This document shows, piece after piece, positions 13,110 through 22,698 of a stretch of DNA of 64,000 nt. The first letter of the stretch is position 1. Every line of letters begins with the position of its first letter. The notes under the pieces are model-generated. The model made no database searches and was not told where the DNA came from. It worked only from the letters and a program-made list of their open reading frames with translations. The position numbers were made by a program, and so were the translations under genes. This stretch comes from Trebouxia sp. TZW2008 (lineage: Eukaryota > Chlorophyta > Trebouxiophyceae > Trebouxiales > Trebouxiaceae): NCBI GenBank assembly GCA_002118135.1, contig BDIU01000045.1, positions 62,001 through 126,000 on the forward strand, given 5' to 3'.

Positions 13110-16100
13110 CTATCTAGCTGATTTGCCAAGTTTACTTCGTAGGGCTTGCAGCGCGTCTGCACCCTGCTTCTCGCGCCCAAAAGCAGCTGGAACCACAGTC
13201 AGTTTGCTATTCCTTTGCCGCAAGTCCTTCTTAAACCTTGACGAGTTCAACGCTTTCTGCAAAGCCTGGTCTTCTGCAACCTGCCTTGAGACTGGCGCTG
13301 GTTTCTTTTGTTGGGGACCTTGTGACTGCAGCATTTTGCCTCTGCCCTTCTTACTGGTCTGTCTTGCTATGGCAGCTTTGCGGCTGTCTGTGACTTTGCT
13401 GGCGTACTTCACGGCTTGTTGTACCACAGGGGCCTGGTGGGGGGAGTCAGCACCAGCATCAATTGACTGATTCTCAGTTGATGAGTTTTGACCTTGCTGT
13501 GCGCCAGCTGCTGCGGCAGCTCCACCGGTGAAGAACCTGTGGCTAAACTTAGGCACCAAAGGATCTGCCAAAAGTTCTGCCAACTCCTGCAAATCACCCT
13601 TGCTGAGCACAGGATCTGGGACAAAATGCAGCTACTTTCTCTCACCAGCTGAGCCTGGGACAAGAACATGCGTAATAGCAGACGTGCACAGAATTTGTGG
13701 TTGTATTCAGGCAGCAAGGGCGTTCATTTGACCCAGAGACGATGCAACACCCTGCAAGCACTTGTTTGCGCTTCAACAGGACGTACGTTTGGCAGACAGA
13801 ATATTTATGCAGTGTGAATTTCCAGGGTGTTGGCATCGACATGCAGAAATGCAAGACCATACTGAAATCACCAGCTACTGCTTTAGCATATAAAGCCCTG
13901 AGAGATATGTGGTCACATGTGGTCACTACACTATAGATGGGCATGCATGATCAATGCAGTACCAAAATCTACACTGTCATGTTCAGCACTTGTTGTTCAT
14001 AAGAGGCTGGAGTCAAGATGCACTTTAGAGCTGATGCCAACTCTAAACAGCAACAGAATGTCCGACTTGCATAGAAACGATGTTTGCTTGAGCTACGCTG
14101 CTATACGTTGACCATTTCCAAGTAAATCTGAGACACTGTACAAAACAGGTCTTACGAGTTGTCACACCTGCTGTAGCTGCTCTGCAGCTGCTGTGGCATC
14201 AGCAGTACCAGTCTGCCTACCCCCTGTCTTGCGCCCCCCTTTACCCCTCACAGCCAGATCATCCTCAAAAGGGTCCAGATCCCTGTCGTCATCACTCAGC
14301 TCTATGCCTGCCTGCATTGCCAGCATCAACCTACTCAGCCCTGACGGTAAATATGACACTGATGTGCGGCACTCGGATATGTGCACGCATAGCAGTCAGC
14401 ACAGAGCACAGAGGCTAATTGTAGTCGGCACAAAATCCTGTCTCGGCCGTCCAATTTGGCTTGATATGCAGAACAGAGGCTGAAGCTAGGTCATCATCTT
14501 CACTGTCATTTACGCTCATTCTCACCAGGTACTATGACTCGGCGAGGTACATACAGAAGCCGTGAACTGGCTCCAAACAATGCTGTCCAAAGTCATGTTG
14601 TGCCAACGCAGATGGACCTCAACTCCTTCACTTACCTCATCAGCAGTGCGCTGGCGCCAGGTCTGTTCTGCCTTTTGCTTGCTCTGCTGCCGCTGCACCT
14701 CATCAAGCCTCACAGCCAGCCGCACCCGCTCGTGCACCTGCAAATCCACACCCAGTTGCTCATTCACAGCTGAGGCGCAGGCCTAGCAAGACAGCTGTCA
14801 TACGCTCTGCACATGCTTGCTGCACCTTCCCAAGCCTCACAGCCAGCCGCACCTGCTCGTGCACCTACGATTGCTCACCAGCTCACTCAAGAGACAATGC
14901 AGTATGATTTGTCACAGCAAAGCATTATATGTTCTGTCAAAGCAAAGCCCCTACATAGTTTGCTGAGGGCCCTACGAGCATGCAGCAGCATACTGTCTGC
15001 AGGGAGGTCTGAGCGCACACCTTTCCTATCATAAAGGCATCATATACAAGACAGATTCTGGCACAGAGAACATTGCTGCCATGTGTCTTGTTGGCATTCT
15101 CATGAAAGCATAGGCACTGAGACACAGGCCATGGTGCAGAAAACTAACGGACCAGACAGGTCGGCAAGGGCACTTACAGCTTGATGTCCACTGCGCACCC
15201 TTAAGCCGAAAGCAAAGGACGCATGACATGCAACACCACAGCCAACAGACATTTTGGCAAAAGCGCTGACAAAGGGTAGCAGCTCATGGTCCACAGGAAG
15301 TCTGATTTGTCATCTGATCAAGGCATCAGGACAACAGAATGTTCAACTGCCACAGCTGAAACACCACAGACAGGTTGACCAAAGGACTTACAGCAGGGAG
15401 GAGCTTGTTGTTCACAGGGAAGTCTGAGGGCACAGGCCGGTCAAGGGCCTTCCATAGGCCCTGATAGCGGGCTGCCTCCTTAGGAGTGACCAGGGCAACT
15501 TTTACACAGCAACTTAAAAGGGCCGACAGATAGTTTGATGGAGGGCAGCATACTGCTCCTGAAACATGACATCACAGCTCAAAGAGAGATTGCCAAAAGC
15601 ACTTACAGCAGGGAGAAGCTTGTTGTCCACCGGAGAGTCTGAGGGCATGGGGCAGTCAAGCGCTCTTTGCAGTCCCTGGTAGCGGGCTGCCTCCTCAGAA
15701 CTGACCAGGGCAATGATGATACAGCAACTGAAAACAGCCAATAGGCAGTTTGGCAAGAGTGCTTACAGCAGGGAGAAGCTTATTGTCCACAGGGAAGTCT
15801 GAGGGCACAGGCCGGTCAAGGGCCTTCTGTAGACCCTGATAGCGGCCTGCCTCTTTAGGGGTAACCAGGGCAATGGTGATGCCCTCCTGCTCTGCCCTGG
15901 CTGTACGGCCGCTACGATGCACGTACACATCTGCTGAGGCTGGTAGCTGGTAGTGCACCACACAACGTACATCCTACAGCAAACAAAGCATGAGACCGTT
16001 GACACTTGTGAAAGTGGAGTTCGCACTTTCAACACAATAGCGGAGCTGATTGAGGTGTAGCTTCTGGTGCTGAGGCTGGCAGCTTACACTACACATCCTA

Positions 16101-19100
16101 CAGCAATCCTACAAAGCATGGCGCTGGTGACATTCTTGACACAGCAGAGGAGTATGAGTGGCTCCTGCAAGTAGGCTGGCAGATGGTAGTACCCTACAGA
16201 CCGCATGTCCTGCAGCCAAGAAGCAAAGCGTTTCCAAGGTTCCAAAATGGGCCATGTAAAGACACTAACCTCCTTGTGACAGCGACTTGAAGGCCATGTA
16301 AAGACACTAAACTCCTTGTGACGGCGACTTGAAAGGCCATGTAAAGACACTCACCTCCTTGTGACGGCGACTTGGAAGGCCTCAGGACTGTTGAACATGT
16401 AGACCATCCAATCCAGGGCCTAAGACACACTTGCTGAATGACATAACCAAAAAGCTAACTTGTATGTCAAGGCCTCTGGCTGCAACATTAGTGGCAACCG
16501 CACACCAGCCGGGTCTGCCTTGCAGCGGCCCAGGGCGTTTAGCCGCTACTGCTGCTGCTGCATGGAAGCATGCAATGCACCAGTCTAGGCAATGTCTGTG
16601 CAACACGACAGGCAAAACAGGTGACTTACTGGCATGTCAAGGCCTCTGGCTACAACATCAGTGGCCACCAGCACCCCAGCTGGGTCTGCATTGAAGCGAT
16701 CCAAAGCTTTCAGACGCTGCCGCTGCTGCATGGAAGCATGCAATGCACCAGTCTTGACAACGCTTGAGCAAAATGGCCAGGCAACAGCCAAAACTGGAAT
16801 GTCAGGGCCTCTGGCTGCAACATCAGTGGCAACCAGCACCCCAGCTGGGTCTGCCTTGCAGCAGCTCAAGGCGCTCAGCCGCTACTGCCGTTGCTGCATG
16901 GAAGCATGCAGTGCACCAGTCCTGTCAATGCAGGAAGAACAGGTGAAACCTACTGGGATGTCAAGGCCTCTGGCTGCAACATCAGTGGCAATCAGCACCC
17001 CAGCTGGGTCTGCCTTGAAACGGTCCAGTGCTTTCAGGCGCTGCCGCTGCTGCATGGAGGCATGCAGCGCTGTGGCAGGCAGCCCCAGTAGCTTGAGTAT
17101 GGCAGCCAAGCGCCGCACTGCACTGATGGCATTCACAAACACCAGTGTGCGGCCCGGATGCTGGGCCAGGATGTAGTACAGAAACTCATCACGCTGAGCA
17201 TCGCTGCAGTTCAGGCAGGCTTCCTCAACCTGTAGCATGTAGTCAGTCTGTTACACATTGAAGCGGACAGCAGTGACAATACTGGTGCACAAGAACAATG
17301 GCATGATGGCATTCACACACAAAAGTGAGCGGCCAGGATGCTGAGCCAGGATGTGGTATAGCAACTCAACACGCTCGGCGTCACTGCGATTCAAGCATGT
17401 CAAAGGCAAGCTGAACACCAAAAATTCTGCATCAGATGTAGCACAAAGTCAATGTGCGGCCCAGGTGCTGTGCCAGGATGTAGTACAGGACCTGGTCACG
17501 CTGAGCGTCACTGCACTTCAAGCATGCCTATTCAACCTGCAGCACACAGTGAATAACAATCATAGCAAGCTGAATGTATTGTACGAGGGTGTAGATGATA
17601 TGATGGTACATGCTGAGCTATGGAGCAGTGCATTAGTGCCGTGTCACGATTTCACACAGGGATACAGCGCGATGGGCATCCCTGCAACTGAGGCAGGCCT
17701 CCTCAACCTGTGGCACATAATTACAAGTATACAAACCAAGCCAGCCTAGTATGACCAACGATATATCGGCAACGAGTCAACAGCGACACGCATGCTGAGC
17801 AGCTTGCAGGCAGCGTGACATCAGCATGCATCAGGGGAAGCCAGGAGGGTCATGACCTTGTCTGCCAGCTTGCGGTTGCTGGTGAGGTCCACAATCTTGG
17901 GCTTGGGGCCAAAGGGGATCTTGTCCATCAGTCTGTCCAATGTTGCACTGCCACTAGAACCCCCACCACCTGAATGAAACATTCTGCATTAGCCGTGTCA
18001 CAGGTGCAAGAATGTACATTTGTGTGCAAGGCAGCTTACACTTTGTAGCGTCACTGTGCCATTGCACGTGCAATTGCACATGCATATTCAGGACAGAGAA
18101 GATATCACAGGCAAGGCCCATGCACATTCTCAATGTGCATGATCAATTATATGGCTGCAGGAGACGGATCAAAGATGACTACCAAGCTTCACCTTCCTGC
18201 ATCATTGTACCATGACTGTACATGCATGTGCGAGTCATACATGGTACAACAGGCAAGGACCATGCACATTACAAAGCTGCACAATCAATGACACATGTGC
18301 AAAGACAAGAGCGAAGATGCATGCCAAGCTTCACCAGTCTGGATTGTTGTGGCAAACCTGTACGTGCGTGTGCAAGGCGTACATAGTACAACAGGCAAGG
18401 ACCTCGCACAACACAAAGCTACACAATCAATGACACATGTGCACAGACAAGAGTGAAAGATGATTACCAATCTTCACCTTTCTGCATTGTTGTGCCATGA
18501 TTGTACATGCATCCGCAAGGCAGACATAATTCTATAGGCAAGGAGCACACACATTACAACCTGCACAATGAACAACACATGTGCACAGGTAAGACTGAAG
18601 ATGAATGCCGAGCTTCACCTTTCTTCAAGCGCTTCCTCAGATGCTGTGGCAAAGTCAGTGTGGCTGAAAACACCATTGTCTGAAGGCACTTGCGTTTGTG
18701 CTGCTTGGGCGCTGACTCCTCATCATCAGCATCGTCACCTTGAGCAAACTGCTCAACTGCTGCAGCATCATCATCAGCAGCATCCAACTGCCTGTGATCA
18801 TACTCGTCTGGCTGGCTGTTGTCAGACAGCCTGTTACCACGGATGTGCTCAAGGATGTGTTCCATTTCCTGCAGCACATGACACAAGCTGTGTAAGCGTG
18901 CAAATGTAAAAATCTTGACCTGTTCTGCTGCTCGTGAGGACACTCGTCTAGCTGGCTGTTGTCAGACAGCCTATGACAGCGGACGTGCTCAAGGATGTGC
19001 TCCATTTCCTGCAGCACAAGTCACAACCTATCTGAGCCTCTCCAGGCTGACTGCAGATTGTGATATCGTGGACCCATTGTGGTTCACTGTAATGCAGTAG

Positions 19101-22100
19101 CTACCCAGTGCGTCATCATCGGTACAGCAATTGTGAGCCATACACGTACGCTTCAAGCACAAGTGCTATAAATGGATCTCTCGACATCTGGCAGTAAGAC
19201 GATGCAAGATCCTCAAGAACTTTATAGGGCAGGGCAGGAGGGACTGCATTCTACAGAACGTCAAGCATCCCAGCTGGAAACCCTTTCAACTGCAACAGAT
19301 CCATTCGGCAATTTGCTATAGCAATCAGACAAATGGACAAGTGCATACAGCGAACATGCCGTATTGAGGGGTGGGCACGCTGAATGGGGCAGGGCAGGGC
19401 AGTCTGACCTGGAAGTGGCCCTGCTGCACCATACGGTCAGCCTCATCTAGCACAAAGAAGCCCAGGTGAGTCATGTCGGTGAGATGTGCGTGTCCCTCCT
19501 GCATTAGCTCCCACAGCCGCCCAGGGGTGGCCACCACTACCTGCAAAACCCAGCACCTCATCAAAAGACAAAGGAGTAATCTGCAAGCTTCAGCCAGTCA
19601 CCAGGATATGATCGGACTCAGCTGGCAAAGTACCTGAGCCTTGGCTTGGCAGATCTGCTTGCGTTGAGACCTAGCGCAACCTGCTGATTGCATTTGTCAT
19701 ATAACGGCACTGACCGTATGTGTCAATCAGACTCAGGCCTTGTATAACCCTCCTTGTCACATCATCACATCAACATGGCAAAACACAAGTCTGTCTAGGG
19801 TCTAACAGCACACTTTTCTGGGACAATGGCGTCGATCAACGTCTTCTCTTATTCTGCTTGCAACCCATGAACTGTTGGCATTGTACATGGCTCAATCTGC
19901 TGAGAGGGCTGCTTGCATAGAGCCAAAAGACTAGCAAGATGACTAGATGACTAAGCTATGTGTGCTGAAAGGGAAGAAGCTGGCACCGCTCCGGAAACTT
20001 GAATTGCTACCCATTACTCAGATAAGATCAAAGGTGTGCAGCGGTGCCCGTGCTGCAGCAGCTGCACAAGCACACATCCTTGCTAAAACCCCCAACACCA
20101 GTGACATTCACCAAAGATATCAAGATCATGCTGACCCAATGATGTGCAGCTGCAGTGAAATGTGGACTGACCGAAGTGGTAAATTTGGTCAAGAAATTTA
20201 CCTCTGGTAGCTTCTTGAGCAGGCGCTCCTGCTTGATAGGTGAGATCCCGCCCACAATGGGCACGACCCACACGCCACATACTTTTCCTATGCGCTGCAG
20301 GTGCTCACATACCTGCACATGTACACAATGCTTGGTTTTTGAACGCCGTCTGTCTTGAAGACAGCATTAGAGCAAGCACTCATGGCCTGCCCACAAAAAT
20401 GTAGCAGATACTGAAAAGAGTATGCTAGGGCAACAATGGGTACATTGTCAATCTGGATGACAGGAATCTACACTTGACAGTCTTGCCTCTTGCATGGAGG
20501 TGGCTAAGTGCGGCTTATCTGACGTGTTGCATGTCATGCACAAGAGATACTGTACACAGTGTGTCAGAGGATGCATGCATTGCATGAGTGCTGAAAGATG
20601 CTAGGACAGGTGGTTGCTTGCCAGGTGCTTTGCTGCAATGCGGATATACAGCACTTCTCTTATGAAAACACTTGGCAAGGACACTTTCAGTGTAAGGACA
20701 GTGCATTAGGGAGTTAATCATTGCATTCTGACTGCAGTAATCACTCTAAGTAAGGACACCTTGATGTAAGAGCAAGTTTTCCGGTCATCAAAGCAGTCAT
20801 CACAAAGGGAAGTCGCTGTGATTGACATGTCGCTGTGATTGACATGTGAAAGCAGCACCTGCAGAGCCAGCTCCCTGGTGGGTGCAAGTATGAGAGCCTT
20901 CAGCTTGTTGGGCACATCACTCGCTGACTCCTCCTTGTTTAACAGCAGCCTTTGCATGATAGGCAACCCGAAAGCCAGCGTCTTCCCAGAGCCCTGCAAA
21001 ACCAAACTCACTTTGTTGTTGTTGGTTACAGGGGAGATGACCATCCAAAACTGCAAAACCAAACTGCCCAGCCAATTCAGACCATGAGCTACCTGCAAGA
21101 TAAATTTGCCATGCATGCTGCTGCAAGCGTTAGGTGCGTCAGTGTGTAGGTCTGCCAAGGTCTAAAGAGGCGTCATGTATTCCAGTGCAGGTAACTGTAT
21201 AGGTGTGTAAAAGACGGCGGAGGCGATGTGTTGTCCATTGCAGGTGACTGTGTATGTCTGTACAGGACTGTGCCGGTGACAATTGTAGCAAAAACCTGAG
21301 CAGCTTGATCAGCTTTTCGCAGCTTTGCTCCATTCTAAACCAGAGTGACTCATGAGTCTAAAAGGCAATCGTAGCAAAAGACTGAGCAGAAGCTTGATCA
21401 GTTTTAGCAGCTTTGCCCCAGTTTAAGCCAGAAATTCTCATTGGTCCAACAGCTATCGCAACTCCTTTGGTCTACATTCAAGCAGTCTGGATCTGTGAGT
21501 CCTTAGAAGGCGGCAAAGCTGTTAGGAGCCAGTCAAGTGTCTGCACAACCTTTGCTGCAGCGCTTAAGTGTCAGGACCAAATTGAGAAAAAGTGTTGCCA
21601 GACAGCGCTGTAGCTTCTGTGATGCAACTGACAAAGAGAGATCAGAAATGGCTACGCTGTCTTGAGGAATCGCTGCTGGCAGAGGCAGGCAATTTCTGTA
21701 TCGAGCATACATGCAGCTCAGCTGTCTCACATGGAAGAATATCAGCCTGCTTTTGTGCATGCTGTGCAGCCTTAGCATATGAGTTATGCAATTTTGAGGG
21801 CGAATCAGCGGCAAGCATGCATAGCTGAACTGACCGTCTGCGCTGCTCCAATGACATCACGCCTATCCCTGATTGCTGGAAGCAGACACTGTTCTTGAAT
21901 AGGCGTCGGCTGTGTGAACCCTGCTTCTGATATTGCTGCAGCAATCTTCGCGTGAAGCTCAAATTGAGACCATGCACTGATATCGACTTGTGCTTCCTTT
22001 GCTGCAGGCTGTTGGCCTTCTGGAGCTGTTGTTGCAATCGTCTTGGCAGCAGGCTTCGCAGCTTTCTTCTTCTTTACAGGCTTAGCAGGTTCACCACTAC

Positions 22101-22509
22101 TATGTGCTTTGAGAGCCGACTTTTCAGCTTCCAAAGATGCAATTTTGGCTTCGAGCGCGGCTAGTTTGCTGCTTTCAGCCGACGGCTTTGCGGCTTCACC
22201 TCCGCGTTTAGCTTTCTTGCTGAGGGTGTCTGCTGCTTTGGCCTTTTTAGAGCTGCATTGTTCCGCCTTGTCAGTTGCCTGAGCGTCGTCAAGCTGAGCT
22301 TCCGTAAAATCATCGCTGTCGTCGTCAGCTGCTGACCAGCGCTGTGCCTTGTGATTGCCGAAGAGCGGGGCGTCTTCAGGTTCCAAGACCTCCAAGCCCA
22401 TGAATCCGCTTTCTGTTGAGCCCAGCATTAGGTCGTCGCCGACGTTGACGTGCTTCCAACCCTTCTGACTGTCCCATGGTGCGGCTTTGCGCTTTCGGCC
22501 GGCGCCCAT
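13110..22509 (-). CDS. MAK5: DEAD-box ATP-dependent RNA helicase, DDX24/MAK5 type
   Basis: Nucleolar helicase for 60S ribosome assembly in the family. Eleven exons join in phase: 22509-21835, 20993-20859, 20312-20202, 19540-19409, 18868-18619, 17969-17857, 17229-16954, 15973-15767, 14737-14636, 14311-14168, 13586-13110; 873 residues. All helicase motifs are visible: Q motif ([11 protein letters not shown], about 205), I (AQT/GSGKT, split by intron 1), Ia PTREL, Ib [46 protein letters not shown]. An acidic insertion between II and III, the [10 protein letters not shown] segment and the C-terminal [16 protein letters not shown] are diagnostic for DDX24/MAK5. The N-terminus ([13 protein letters not shown]) and C-terminus are basic and Lys-rich. 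Introns 4-8 are packed with copies of the flanking exon edges (listed separately). It is divergent from DEG1, 189 bp apart. Confidence 0.93.
15215..15766 (-). repeat. Decayed copies of MAK5 exon 8 3' end in intron 8
   Basis: The 3' end of exon 8 ([19 protein letters not shown] and its donor, 15767-15860) recurs at about 15605-15715 ([19 protein letters not shown], still open), 15388-15495 and, weakly, 15215-15300. Each copy keeps a CTTAC (GTAAG) donor-like edge followed by intron sequence. Spacing is about 150-220 bp. A fragment of exon 9's acceptor side recurs at about 14826-14870. Confidence 0.75.
16230..16385 (-). repeat. Three tandem ~40-bp units with splice-donor-like edge
   Basis: GGCCATGTAAAGACACT followed by (A/C)C(T)CCTTGTGACGGCGACTTG recurs three times between 16248 and 16378. 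On the minus strand each unit reads AAGGAG then GTGAGTGTC or a close variant, a good donor consensus. The adjoining 16380-16425 could be exon-like ([14 protein letters not shown]) but does not match DDX24 proteins. The origin is unknown. Confidence 0.6.
16446..16953 (-). repeat. Three tandem copies of MAK5 exon 7 3' half (helicase motif V) in intron 7
   Basis: The exon 7 segment [13 protein letters not shown]...[12 protein letters not shown] (16954-17070) recurs at about 16798-16912, 16630-16757 and 16462-16580, with a period of about 165 bp. The middle copy is uninterrupted ([17 protein letters not shown], then VVARGLDMP). At 16725-16630 it has an ATGCAG acceptor and a GTAAGT donor bounding exactly 96 nt in phase 0. 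The outer two copies have lost the donor or the frame. Confidence 0.85.
17270..17720 (-). repeat. Decayed copies of MAK5 exon 7 5' half in intron 6
   Basis: The plus-strand text of exon 7's 5' half (GCTGGGCCAGGATGTAGTAC, then the GCGTCACTGC-like and CTTCAAGCATG-like parts) recurs at about 17330-17405, 17455-17540 and 17640-17715. Divergence increases from one copy to the next, and the frames are broken. They lie on the acceptor side of exon 7, so this exon has been copied outward from both edges. Confidence 0.7.
18010..18618 (-). repeat. Four to five ~140-bp units from MAK5 exon 5 donor edge in intron 5
   Basis: A unit containing AGCTTCACCTTTC (the exon 5 donor read on the plus strand), then TGTACATGCAT, a CAAGGC...TACAACAGGCAAGGAC part and CACATGTGCA, recurs at about 18190, 18330, 18470 and 18610, with a weaker one near 18050. 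The last one contains the true exon 5 end at 18619. Confidence 0.75.
18935..19012 (-). repeat. Copy of MAK5 exon 5 5' edge in intron 4
   Basis: Encodes [19 protein letters not shown] against [19 protein letters not shown] in the true exon, with the same TGCAG acceptor context. The unit is about 145 bp. The reading frame is open across the copied part. Confidence 0.8.
20668..20846. mobile_element. Degenerate pogo-like MITE in MAK5 intron 2
   Basis: Shares with the 24279 element the phrases CATTCTGACTGCAGT, TAAGGACACCTTGATGTAAG and CAAAGCAGTCAT. The left terminal repeat is eroded. Next to its right end TCGCTGTGATTGACATG is tandemly doubled (20813-20846). It ends just before the exon 2 donor at 20859. 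Confidence 0.6.
21277..21440. repeat. ~88-bp tandem duplication in MAK5 intron 1
   Basis: CAATTGTAGCAAAAACCTGA with the following CTTGATCAG...GCAGCTTTGCTCCA is repeated as CAATCGTAGCAAAAGACTGA with GATCAGTTTTAGCAGCTTTG. It is purely intronic; no exon sequence is recognised in it. Confidence 0.6.
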
Positions 22510-22698
22510 GCCAATCTCCTGCGCGGTCGAATTATAGACCTGAAATCGGCGCTGCTGTCTGCAGGCTGCAATCAGTGTGGTTAGGGCTGCAGAGCGGAGC
22601 GCAGCATGCATGTCGTGCCGTTTGATCTCCTGCTTCGTTCACCTCTCTCAATGTCCTGAGGACGCAGAACGCATTGGAGGTCCGGCAGCAGCACAAAG
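22510..22698. promoter_or_regulatory. Compact divergent promoter MAK5 / DEG1
   Basis: Only 189 bp separate the two ATGs, so the promoters and 5' UTRs overlap or are shared. No TATA box is evident. Confidence 0.5.

Noticed and set aside
16634..17176. A 180-codon plus-strand frame with repeats
   Set aside because: It is the antisense of the MAK5 exon-7 copies; the minus-strand reading gives helicase motifs, the plus-strand reading gives none.
18010..18620. Possible CRISPR-like or satellite array
   Set aside because: The units contain the MAK5 exon 5 donor and vary in length and sequence; there are no fixed repeats with unique spacers, and the organism is eukaryotic.
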